Part shown: positions 23,244 to 30,354 of the stretch, piece after piece
Numbering within the stretch: position 1 is the stretch's first letter
Layout: every line of letters starts with the position of its first letter
Assembly: GCA_023443925.1 (NCBI GenBank)
Contig: JAEZSL010000397.1
Location: 1-34,217 of the forward strand
DNA from: Bacillota bacterium
Lineage (GTDB): Bacteria; Bacillota_A; Clostridia; Lachnospirales; Lachnospiraceae
Length of the DNA stretch: 34,217 nucleotides
Reading direction: 5' to 3'
Notes under the pieces: model-generated
Database searches by the model: none
Told to the model about the DNA's origin: nothing
The model's input: the letters and a program-made list of their open reading frames with translations, nothing else
Translations under genes and position numbers: made by a program

Positions 23244-24344
23244 TTATTTACCGCCAAAACCGTAACCCTTTTTCATCAGCATATACATAAACATAGGAGC
23301 TCCGATCATGGCGGTCATAATACCGATGGGCAGTTCACTCTTAGGAATAACGGTACGTGCTATTACATCGGCCCATATCATAAAAACAGCTCCCGTTAAA
23401 AGTGCTGCGGGCATTAACCGCTTATGGTCGGAACCGGTCAGCCCCCTTACGATATGGGGAATAATCAGTCCTACAAATCCGATCATACCGCAGCTCGCAA
23501 CCATGACGCCGGTGATAAGGGAGGAAATTAACATATAAATACGGCGGTACCGGTTTAGATTAATACCAAGGGTAACCGCAGATTCATCCCCTAAAAGCAT
23601 GGTATTTAAGATTCTCATCTGGGTTAAAAAAAACAAGGCTGCCAGAATAATACTAATCCCCACCAAGGGCACCTTATCCCAGGTGGCAGAAGCAAGACTT
23701 CCCATGGTCCAGAATGTAACCGTTTTAATACCTTCTGCATTGGAGGCAAAATAAACTATAAAATTCGCAAAGGCATTGCAGAGGGCATTGATCACCATAC
23801 CTGCTAAAACCAGCTTCGCCGAGGTCATCTTTCCTCCGATCCCAGCCAGGGTAAGTACAAGAAGCGAAGCACCAAACGCACCGGCAAAGGCCCAGAGGGC
23901 TACCCCCGTCTGTCCAAGATATCCGGGCATATTAAAACCGATCAGAATTGCAAAGGTAGCTCCCAGAGAACCTCCCGAGGAGATACCTAATATGTACGGA
24001 TCTGCCAGGGGATTCTGTACGGAGGCCTGCATAACAACACCGCACATTGCAAGACCGGCACCGACAAACATAGAGACTAAAGCTCTGGGAAAGCGTATCT
24101 GCCAGATAATGTCCTTAAAGGAACCGTTTGTTAAATCTTCCAGTGGGCCAAACTGCCAGCCGGCTGTTTTGTATAACAGGATTCGGAAGGTCTGCCCAAT
24201 GGGTACCTTAACCTGGCCAATGGAAACCGAAAATCCCAGAGATATAATCATAAATATAAATAACCCTGCTATCAGTACTAAAAAAGTCGTCTTATTTAGG
24301 ATACCTTTTTTCTCTGACCGCTTTGCAATCTTATCACGTTTCAT
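23244..24344 (-). CDS. metal-chelate ABC transporter permease, FecCD family
   Basis: This 366-residue membrane protein has about ten helices and the family hallmarks RFPRALVSMFVGAGLAMCGVVMQ, NPLADPYILGISSGGSLGA, TLGINLNRYR and GFVGLIIPHIVRGLTGSDHKRLMP (the ATPase-docking region). It probably forms a homodimer, since only one permease gene is present. It is divergent from the binding-lipoprotein gene across a 300-bp control region with matched promoters and operators. There is no cobalamin riboswitch, so an iron chelate is the likelier cargo. Confidence 0.95.
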   Translation of the reverse strand: MKRDKIAKRSEKKGILNKTTFLVLIAGLFIFMIISLGFSVSIGQVKVPIGQTFRILLYKTAGWQFGPLEDLTNGSFKDIIWQIRFPRALVSMFVGAGLAMCGVVMQASVQNPLADPYILGISSGGSLGATFAILIGFNMPGYLGQTGVALWAFAGAFGASLLVLTLAGIGGKMTSAKLVLAGMVINALCNAFANFIVYFASNAEGIKTVTFWTMGSLASATWDKVPLVGISIILAALFFLTQMRILNTMLLGDESAVTLGINLNRYRRIYMLISSLITGVMVASCGMIGFVGLIIPHIVRGLTGSDHKRLMPAALLTGAVFMIWADVIARTVIPKSELPIGIMTAMIGAPMFMYMLMKKGYGFGGK

Positions 24345-24411
24345 ATGAAGTCTCCTGCGTTAAACATAATTCATCTATTTCTTTCTATATAATTCAATAC
24401 TCCAATCATCT

Positions 24412-24463
24412 GTTAGCACTCGCTAACTCAATGTAATATAACATAGGCTGCTTTCACTGTCAA
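24412..24463 (-). promoter_or_regulatory. promoter and operator of the FecCD-FecE operon
   Basis: On the minus strand TTGACA (24463-24458), 17 bases, TATATT (24440-24435), then 7 bases and the operator GTTAG-N6-CTAAC (24427-24412, N6 = CGAGTG). The palindrome covers the expected transcription start. An identical arrangement drives the divergent lipoprotein gene. A DtxR/IdeR-like iron repressor is a reasonable guess, because its sites are TTAG/CTAA palindromes. Confidence 0.78.
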
Positions 24464-24530
24464 CCGGCAGACCGTTATTATAATGAAATTGATTCTTTTT
24501 ATCATTAAGGCAATATTATATATCTTAATC

Positions 24531-24582
24531 TTGACATCAGAAAGGGAAATTAGTATATTGATTGGGTTAGCAACAACTAACC
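24531..24582 (+). promoter_or_regulatory. promoter and operator of the binding-lipoprotein gene
   Basis: TTGACA (24531-24536), 17 bases, TATATT (24554-24559), then 6 bases and GTTAG-CAACAA-CTAAC (24566-24581), extended by one more pair to GGTTAG...CTAACC. The -35, spacer, -10 and operator half-sites match those of the divergent operon, which indicates co-repression by one regulator. Confidence 0.78.
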
Positions 24583-24644
24583 ATCCGGGACGTACTGTTT
24601 TCTGGTACCCGGCTATCCGATTATAAATCAAGAAGGAGTTTATT

Positions 24645-25781
24645 ATGAAAGACATAATGAAAAAGTTTTTATTTACATTCTGCCTGCTTACACTTACATC
24701 CGCCGTCTTAACCGGCTGTTCCAAGAATTCCGGTTCCAAAGATGACGCTAATACTTCCGGTAATGGAGCTGCTGTCGTGACGGAAGATGACTCACAGAGC
24801 CAGAACGATACGATTACAGATACAGAGTCAGCAGATACTTCCGGCTCAAATCAGACAACAGATGCCGAAGCTTCCGATACTGTTTATCCGCTTACCGTCA
24901 GCAATTTTACGATTAAAGACGGCAGCTGGCAGGAAAAGGATCAGTTATTTGAAACAGCCCCTTCCCGAATCGTTGCAACCACACAGCCCATAGCCGAAAT
25001 GTTGATCCGTTTAGGAGTTACCGATAAAATGGTTGGTGTTGCCGCTGTTTACGGTGCAACTCCCTCAGATATAGCAGATGAATTTGCCAAAATCCCGGTG
25101 CTTTCGAATGAATATGTAGGTAAGGAAATTACTTTAGGTGCAAATCCTGATTTTATACTTGGACGCGCGGATCTTTATGCCGATGCCGACTGGGGCGTTG
25201 GTACGATTGATGACCTGAATAATATGAATATACATACTTATGCGCTGAATACCTGCAAGCAGGGAGCAACCCTGGATAGTTTATATAAAGACATAGCAGA
25301 ACTCGGCAAGATATTAAATGTTTCGGGTAAAGCACAGGAATTAACCGGCAGCTTAAAGACAAGAGTTGCAAGCCTCACAGAAAGTCTTTCCAGCGTTGAA
25401 AAACCCCTTACTTATGCCTATGCAAACCTGACCGACGGTGCTATTTCAATCTATGCCGGCAGCACGGATACTTTCCAGAATGATGCCCTTAACCTGATGA
25501 AATTAGACAATGCCTTCAAAGATGCAACCGGCGAAATCAACCTGGAACAGCTTATTGCCACAAATCCGGATGTACTCCTGGTTTCATATTACAAGGGAGG
25601 GCCGGACGTGAATGAAATGATTGAACAGATGTATCAGATTGATTCCGTACAAAGTCTTTCCGCAATACAAAACAAGCAAATCTATGTGATTGATTACAAT
25701 CAGTTCTGGTCATACAGTTATCAGATTTTTGACGGAGTCGAAAATCTGGCCAAAGAGATTTATCCGGATCTGGTAAAGTAA
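24645..25781 (+). CDS. metal-chelate ABC transporter substrate-binding lipoprotein, FecB-like
   Basis: The 378-residue lipoprotein has signal ending in VLTGC (C25), a long Ser/Thr/Asp/Gly-rich linker (26-82) that should span the cell wall, and a periplasmic-binding-protein-2 type domain (SRIVATTQPIAEMLIRLGVTDKMVGVA, PDFILGR, EQLIATNPDVLLVSYY, QIYVIDYNQFW). AAGGAG lies 6 bases before the ATG. It supplies substrate to the divergent FecCD/FecE-like transporter. The ligand is not readable; a ferric siderophore is favoured from the operator type. Confidence 0.94.
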   Translation: MKDIMKKFLFTFCLLTLTSAVLTGCSKNSGSKDDANTSGNGAAVVTEDDSQSQNDTITDTESADTSGSNQTTDAEASDTVYPLTVSNFTIKDGSWQEKDQLFETAPSRIVATTQPIAEMLIRLGVTDKMVGVAAVYGATPSDIADEFAKIPVLSNEYVGKEITLGANPDFILGRADLYADADWGVGTIDDLNNMNIHTYALNTCKQGATLDSLYKDIAELGKILNVSGKAQELTGSLKTRVASLTESLSSVEKPLTYAYANLTDGAISIYAGSTDTFQNDALNLMKLDNAFKDATGEINLEQLIATNPDVLLVSYYKGGPDVNEMIEQMYQIDSVQSLSAIQNKQIYVIDYNQFWSYSYQIFDGVENLAKEIYPDLVK

Positions 25782-25805
25782 AAATATAGGATTAAACAAT
25801 AAAAT

Positions 25806-25849
25806 ACCCGTCTGTTTTGCAGTAACCTTGCGGAACAGACGGGTGTTTT
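25806..25849 (+). terminator. intrinsic terminator after the binding-lipoprotein gene
   Basis: ACCCGTCTGTT (25806-25816) pairs perfectly with AACAGACGGGT (25834-25844) and is followed by GTTTTTG. It lies about 25 bases after the stop. Confidence 0.93.
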
Positions 25850-25964
25850 TGACTTCTATTTATGGTGAAAGGGGTATCCCAGAGCCTCCCAAAAGCTTTC
25901 TCTGTTCAATTATATTATGTGCTTCTTGCTCTTCCATTGTTTTTAAAGTTTTAATAAAAGAAAT

Positions 25965-25993
25965 TTCAAAAGTATATGTAAATACAGTATAAT
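25965..25993 (+). promoter_or_regulatory. probable promoter of the AraC-type regulator gene
   Basis: TTCAAA (25965-25970), 17 bases, TATAAT (25988-25993). An inverted repeat TGTATG (26043-26048) / CATACA (26058-26063) lies in the leader and could be an autoregulatory site. The interval 25850-25960 holds no gene; a startless minus-strand frame is discussed as a possible remnant. Confidence 0.5.
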
Positions 25994-26133
25994 ACCCTTA
26001 GAGAACAAGCTCCTCCGCTAAAGAATCTGCCATTTTAGTTTGTGTATGACAAGCAAGCATACATTATTTGCCGGAGAAATGGAAAGCGGATACCACCGGC
26101 CTGCTATAAGATATAACTGAAAGGAAGAGGATT

Positions 26134-27051
26134 ATGGATGTAATGAAGCAGACACAACAAGTTATCGATATGCTGGAAAATAGTATTTTTCAGACGGACT
26201 TTGAAAAAGCAGCAAAAATTACAGGCATACCGCTTGGTTTGTATCAGCGGTTATTCAGTTATATCTGCGGGATTTCAATGACGGAGTATATTCGCAGAAG
26301 AAAATTGACCAAATCCGCTAAAATGCTCTTAGAAGGGAAAGTCAATGTAACGGAGGCATCCCTTTGCTGTGGTTATGAGAACAGTGCCTCCTATACGAGA
26401 GCCTTTAAGGAGTTATTTCTGGTGCCGCCTGTTCAGCTGACAGCAGAGATTTATCATAGGAAAGCATTTCACCCTCTATCCTTTACAGACAAAGACACTT
26501 ATTATGTTATGAAAGGAAGAAGGATTATGGCGAAATTGGTAAAAATCGAATATGAGAATACGGAGGACCTGCTGCTTATCGGTATCAGCAATCAGGATTA
26601 TCCGGTATCAGTTAACAAGGAACTTTGGGATGTTTTCTGGAGCCGGCATTTTGATGATAAGCTGACTGCCCTTATAGAATATCAGGTTGGTATGGAAGAC
26701 TGTATCGGCCTTGGATATGCCACAGACTTTACTTCAGAGGAGGGGCTTGGCGATACCTATATGATAGGCAAGTTCTTTCATCCAGACACTCCTGTTCCGG
26801 AAGGGATGACCGGAAGGTTAATCAAAGGCAGAACCATAGCCAAAGCTCAGATCGGTGCTACAAGCTTTGACGATATTCTGAACAATGCCTATTTATTAAT
26901 GTCTGATATGGTACAAAAAAACGGCTATGAACTTGACTATGAGAATTTCTACTGGATTGAATTCTACACCGTAAGCAGATTTTGTACCCCTTTAGAAACC
27001 GGCCAGGAGCAGATTATTTGTGATTGGATTATGCCTTGCAAAAAGAACTGA
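26134..27051 (+). CDS. AraC-family regulator with GyrI-like effector domain
   Basis: The 305-residue protein has an N-terminal AraC-type double helix-turn-helix (about 5-105: FEKAAKITGIPLGLYQRLFSYICGISMTEYIRRRKL and VTEASLCCGYENSASYTRAFKELFLVPP). A GyrI/SOUL-like effector-binding domain follows (about 133-302, ending QIICDWIMPC). Proteins of this layout (Rob or BmrR-like sensing part) respond to small amphipathic ligands and often regulate efflux or stress genes. AGGAAGAGG precedes the ATG. The target is not evident; autoregulation is possible from the leader repeat. Confidence 0.9.
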   Translation: MDVMKQTQQVIDMLENSIFQTDFEKAAKITGIPLGLYQRLFSYICGISMTEYIRRRKLTKSAKMLLEGKVNVTEASLCCGYENSASYTRAFKELFLVPPVQLTAEIYHRKAFHPLSFTDKDTYYVMKGRRIMAKLVKIEYENTEDLLLIGISNQDYPVSVNKELWDVFWSRHFDDKLTALIEYQVGMEDCIGLGYATDFTSEEGLGDTYMIGKFFHPDTPVPEGMTGRLIKGRTIAKAQIGATSFDDILNNAYLLMSDMVQKNGYELDYENFYWIEFYTVSRFCTPLETGQEQIICDWIMPCKKN

Positions 27052-27212
27052 AAAAGTGTATCATCCAAATATTCTTTCAGAGATACCTTTTCAATTTTAC
27101 ATAACATATTAAAACTATAGAAATGAAATATTTGGTATGGTATACTAATTTTATCATATTACAAACAAATTCTATATTTTTGCGTTAAATATTAAATAGG
27201 GGGGCTATGCAA

Positions 27213-27755
27213 ATGAAAACGATGCTGAAAACGATGCGAATGCGTAAAAACCAAATTCCTGATGATGTATTGCTTTTGTTTGAGCACATTGCTCAAACAT
27301 ATGATGGTGAAGAATGTGAAGAAAAATTTACAAAAGCCATGGAAGAACAGCTCACCAAGGAGCAGCGCTTCCGGCTATACGAACAAAATGGAAGTTGCAG
27401 CGGTACCGGGTACGATAAAGAACGCAAAGCCTTCGCACTTGAACACGCTGACAAGACCCTTGCTAAAAGGCTGGAACTATTTACAAAAACCTATGGCAGA
27501 ACAGCCGTTTTGAATGACGATAATACAATCACAGTCACTTTTGCCTGTAGCCATGGATACTACAAGCACGCGCCAAAAGGAGAATTCCGATTTCCAGCAT
27601 CAATTGAAACATATTTTGAGAGATGTGCAGGCGGCCGTTTGTATGAATACCAAAAAGCATTGGGAATTAAACTAAAAATTAAGTCAGTTGATGTGTCTCC
27701 CCTTCGCGAAAACATTGTAAATCCTGTTGTATTTACATTTGAGATAGTGGAGTAG
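27213..27755 (+). CDS. conserved-looking hypothetical protein
   Basis: The 180-residue soluble protein is of unrecognised family. ATG 27213 is preferred to ATG 27207 because GGGGGG (27199-27204) is 8 bases from the former and only 2 from the latter. It is charged and helical in the N-terminal half (IPDDVLLLFEHIAQTYDGEECEEKF). Four Cys fall in NGSCSGTG, TFACSHGYY and YFERCAGG plus the early EECEE, a spacing that could bind a metal or form a small-molecule site. No signal peptide. An extended -10 (TGGTATACT near 27137) lies upstream and a strong terminator downstream, so it is monocistronic. It recalls DUF6144-like proteins, weakly. Confidence 0.72.
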   Translation: MKTMLKTMRMRKNQIPDDVLLLFEHIAQTYDGEECEEKFTKAMEEQLTKEQRFRLYEQNGSCSGTGYDKERKAFALEHADKTLAKRLELFTKTYGRTAVLNDDNTITVTFACSHGYYKHAPKGEFRFPASIETYFERCAGGRLYEYQKALGIKLKIKSVDVSPLRENIVNPVVFTFEIVE

Positions 27756-27789
27756 ATTTAGCAAACTAAGCCATACATCAACAATCTGA

Positions 27790-27821
27790 AAAGAGGAATC
27801 GTATTTCATTCCTCTTTTTTT
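27790..27821 (+). terminator. intrinsic terminator
   Basis: AAAGAGGAAT (27790-27799) pairs perfectly with ATTCCTCTTT (27808-27817), followed by an uninterrupted T run to 27821. It ends the hypothetical gene at 27213-27755. Confidence 0.92.
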
Positions 27822-27847
27822 AGTTCTATAGCAGAGGACATGGTATA

Positions 27848-28405
27848 TCATTTTTTTAAATACCTTAGTTTCACATAATTCTTAAAATCCAACAGGAATT
27901 TTTTTTCATCGAACTTTCTTAATCCTTTATAATTGAAGATCACACAAAGTACGGTGATAACTTCAAATATGGTAATATAAAGATCCTTTAAATCAAATAT
28001 AAAAAAACCTTCCAGCAGGATGTAGTCTAAACTGCCGCCCCAGAAAGCCTTATCAATAAAGGAACAGAAGGCACCGGCAAACAAAAAGGTAAACAGCCCT
28101 TTTTCCATTCTTCCCATCGTGCGGTTGTTACGCATATAACCATAAATCAAGATAGCTGCAATAAGGATTAGGGCAGTAATTATAAGATGCGGTATCAGGG
28201 TGATCCCCAAATTACTGATATCATTGATCCAGGAATATTCTGTATTGAGCTGAGGTTTGAAACCGAGGATTCCATCTATGAAATAGAACCTGCTGTTCAT
28301 GAAGTTTGCTGAAATATAGATTTTTACAGCCTGGTCTATAAGAATCAATACAATTACGGGTAATATGATTTCCATATGCTTTTTTAACCGGTTTTCTGCT
28401 GCCAT
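27848..28405 (-). CDS. divergent signal peptidase II (LspA)-like membrane protein
   Basis: The 185-residue protein has four hydrophobic helices in the LspA pattern. D24 in LIDQAVKIY corresponds to the DQxxK motif, and N54 in PQLNTEYSW to the ENxGAAF region. The two catalytic aspartates are matched by D118 in CSFIDKAFWGGS and D127 in SLDYI. Canonical LspA reads GNxxDR and VDF, so the Asn and Arg of the first motif are replaced by Ser and Lys. It also has a longer basic C-terminal tail. It may be a specialised second lipoprotein signal peptidase or a repurposed homologue. The upstream region carries a promoter, a 20-bp palindrome and an 18-bp minisatellite. Confidence 0.78.
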   Translation of the reverse strand: MAAENRLKKHMEIILPVIVLILIDQAVKIYISANFMNSRFYFIDGILGFKPQLNTEYSWINDISNLGITLIPHLIITALILIAAILIYGYMRNNRTMGRMEKGLFTFLFAGAFCSFIDKAFWGGSLDYILLEGFFIFDLKDLYITIFEVITVLCVIFNYKGLRKFDEKKFLLDFKNYVKLRYLKK

Positions 28406-28438
28406 TTGTTATTCCTCTCTATTATTCCTGACAATTCT

Positions 28439-28500
28439 ATTATTTGTACCAATCCTGTTATTCGTACCAATCCCGTTATTCGTACCAATCCCGTTATTAT
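28439..28500. repeat. 18-bp tandem repeat, about 3.4 copies
   Basis: Units GTTATTCGTACCAATCCC at 28457-28474 and 28475-28492 are identical. A first copy (28439-28456) differs at a few bases and a partial copy follows to 28500. The array is in the 5' untranslated region of the LspA-like gene, about 35 bases before its start codon. Confidence 0.93.
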
Positions 28501-28514
28501 ATTCCTGAAACATT

Positions 28515-28548
28515 CTTCTGTCTTAAGACAGAAGTGTCTGTTATTATA
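28515..28548 (-). promoter_or_regulatory. promoter and 20-bp palindromic operator of the LspA-like gene
   Basis: CTTCTGTCTTAAGACAGAAG (28515-28534) is a perfect 20-bp palindrome. On the minus strand TATAAT (28548-28543) ends 8 bases before it, so it should overlap the transcription start, as a repressor site would. The -35 is poorly defined (TTGTTA about 18 bases from an alternative TATATT). It could also fold as an 8-bp hairpin but no T run follows. Confidence 0.55.
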
Positions 28549-28612
28549 AATATATGTTTAGCCTTGATTATTTAACAAACTTCTAAATAAACTTAACTCC
28601 GGAATATTATTA

Positions 28613-29359
28613 TCAGTTGTCAGGATTCAGTAAACGGCTTAATACCAGCTCTTTATTACGTATAAATAATTCTGTCAGCTTATAACTTTCCGTTTCTTCA
28701 TAAGCAATTTCTTTTATCTCTCCATCGTCAAAGGATAAGATAGCTGCATCCGGCGTTCCCAGCAATATGGGGGAATGACTTGCTACGATAAATTGGGCTC
28801 CCTTATTGGCCAGGTCATGGATCAGCATTAACAGGGACAGCTGCCGCTGGGGTGATAATGCCGCCTCCGGTTCATCGAGGATATAGATTCCCTGGGGATG
28901 GAAGCGGTTTTGCATTAAGGCTAAAAAACTCTCCCCATGGGACTGGTCATGCAGAGACTTTCCACCGTAACTTCTGTAATAATCACTGTAATCATCCCCA
29001 TCCCGGTACTCTTCTGCCTTGGTAGCAACATTATAAAAACTTTCAGCCCGTAAGAAGAAATTGCTTTTTGGCCTTTTACTCCCTTTCACTATGGTTATGG
29101 CCTGATGTAAATCGGAATGGCTGTCCATGGTGGAAAAGTTAAAATTCCGGTTACCTCCCTCCGGACTAAAACCGTAAGCCACTGCAATACTTTCCAGCAG
29201 GGTGGATTTACCTGTCCCGTTTTCCCCGACAAAAAAGGTTATATTATTGTCAAAATCCAAGGTTTCAATAGAACGGATGGATGGTATGTTTCTGACATAA
29301 TTGTACTGCTCTACTTTATCCCATTTTAATTTAATTCCTCTGATAAATAATTCATTCAT
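28613..29359 (-). CDS. AAA-type ATPase (ABC/SMC-like predicted ATPase)
   Basis: The 248-residue soluble ATPase has Walker A GENGTGKS (45-52), a signature-like SHGESFLALM (140-149), Walker B IYILDEPEAALSP with D162/E163, and the switch His in VASHSPILL. This is the single-domain AAA_23/AAA_21 class, related to RecF and Rad50 heads, without a coiled coil. Partner and substrate are unknown; no nuclease or toxin gene adjoins, so there is no direct sign of a defence system. CGGAG lies 6 bases before the ATG. It is divergent from the small gene at 29556. Confidence 0.9.
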   Translation of the reverse strand: MNELFIRGIKLKWDKVEQYNYVRNIPSIRSIETLDFDNNITFFVGENGTGKSTLLESIAVAYGFSPEGGNRNFNFSTMDSHSDLHQAITIVKGSKRPKSNFFLRAESFYNVATKAEEYRDGDDYSDYYRSYGGKSLHDQSHGESFLALMQNRFHPQGIYILDEPEAALSPQRQLSLLMLIHDLANKGAQFIVASHSPILLGTPDAAILSFDDGEIKEIAYEETESYKLTELFIRNKELVLSRLLNPDN

Positions 29360-29555
29360 AAAATCTCCGACTTTTACGTAATTATAAATTAATTTTATTC
29401 TATTTGCTTAGTCTTTACAATATAAAGTTTGAGCTTATATAAATCATAAATTTATTTAGTGATATTCTCGCTAAAATTCAATAGTGAATATAATCTTGAG
29501 ATATAATTAAAAGAATCAACTATTTAATCTATATTTTAGCGGAAGGGTGAAAAAA

Positions 29556-29834
29556 GTGGAATCTATACTTAAAAATTTATACTATGGAAAATTTAATCCT
29601 GATGAAGTCATTGATACAAAAGAACCAGAATACCTTAGACTTTGCGATAAGGCACTTGAGGTAATGAAATTACTTAAGAAGAATGTTTCGGATGAAGATT
29701 ACAAAATTATAACTGACTTATTGGACTTACATAATGAAATAAGCGCATTTGAAGTAGTTGGTGCCTTTAAGTATGGCTTTAAAACCGGTTCATTGATTAT
29801 AATGGAGATTTTCGCTGATAAGGAATTCGATTAA
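29556..29834 (+). CDS. small DUF6809-like helical protein
   Basis: Starting at GTG 29556 (GGAAGG 9 bases upstream) the product is 92 residues and opens ESILKNLYYGKFNPDE, which resembles small clostridial proteins grouped as DUF6809. An in-frame GTG at 29547 abuts the ribosome site and is less likely. The protein is helical, acidic and soluble, with a C-terminal AFKYGFKTGSLIIMEIF segment. Function unknown. Proteins of this group often lie near mobile or phage-derived genes, but nothing of the kind is seen here. Confidence 0.7.
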   Translation: MESILKNLYYGKFNPDEVIDTKEPEYLRLCDKALEVMKLLKKNVSDEDYKIITDLLDLHNEISAFEVVGAFKYGFKTGSLIIMEIFADKEFD

Positions 29835-30014
29835 AACCTATGAGGTCTTTCACCTGAAATCAACCCACATGGCAAACAGTAACCACTGACTTATCTATAT
29901 AAATCTTAATGCGGTTTGAAGACTTTTTAAATGCTTATTATTATATGCTTATTTATATGCATCATTAAAGAGGTTTTTTTCATACCTAAAACCATCCTGG
30001 CAAATATAAATCAT

Positions 30015-30044
30015 TTGGCATTATACTGTGTTTTATGCTATCAT
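30015..30044 (+). promoter_or_regulatory. probable promoter of the serine hydrolase gene
   Basis: TTGGCA (30015-30020), 18 bases, TATCAT (30039-30044). It would give a structured leader of about 300 bases that includes an AACGGC...GCCGTT hairpin (about 30093-30114) and the triple hairpin array at 30242-30337. The interval 29835-30014 shows nothing else. Confidence 0.42.
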
Positions 30045-30241
30045 TACCAAAAAGAGCAAGATTGAGTCTCTGTAATTACTTTATAAACATGAAAACGGCT
30101 CAAAACACTGCCGTTAATTATTGAATGCATCAACATGTAAGAATGATGAATTTGCGAGTGTACTAAACTGTAATTTCAACTCCTAATAATGCGGGCAGAT
30201 GAACAAGGGTAGAACAGAAATTTTGCTGGGCAGTTATACAC

Positions 30242-30337
30242 TGCGGAATATATTAATTCCGCAATTTTTTGCAAGCGGATTACATTATTTTCGCATATTT
30301 TTTTACAAAGCGGATTATATTATCTCCGCATATTTTT
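30242..30337 (+). repeat. three tandem terminator-like hairpins in the serine hydrolase leader
   Basis: Three related units each form a GCGGA...TCCGC-type stem followed by a T run. These are TGCGGAAT/ATTCCGCA (30242-30263) with TTTTTT, GCGGA/TTCGC (30275-30294) with a long T run, and GCGGA/TCCGC (30310-30329) with TTTTTT. Spacing is 32 and 35 bases, and units 2 and 3 are near-identical (GCGGATTAYATTAT). The last ends about 20 bases before the start codon. Placement in a leader suggests graded attenuation or a duplicated terminator. Confidence 0.7.
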
Positions 30338-30354
30338 TACAAAATGGAGAGTTT

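Noticed and set aside
24412..24427. Possible CIRCE element (heat-shock HrcA site)
   Set aside because: TTAGCACTC matches one CIRCE half exactly, but the required second half GAGTGCTAA nine bases on is absent. The sequence fits the GTTAG-N6-CTAAC operator repeated at 24566-24581 instead.
28613..29834. Two-gene defence system formed by the AAA ATPase and the small gene
   Set aside because: The genes are divergent, the small protein looks like DUF6809, and no nuclease, reverse transcriptase or toxin partner is present.
30199..30354. 52-residue N-terminal extension of the serine hydrolase
   Set aside because: The extension reads through the terminator-like hairpin array, and a good ribosome site and signal peptide begin at 30355.
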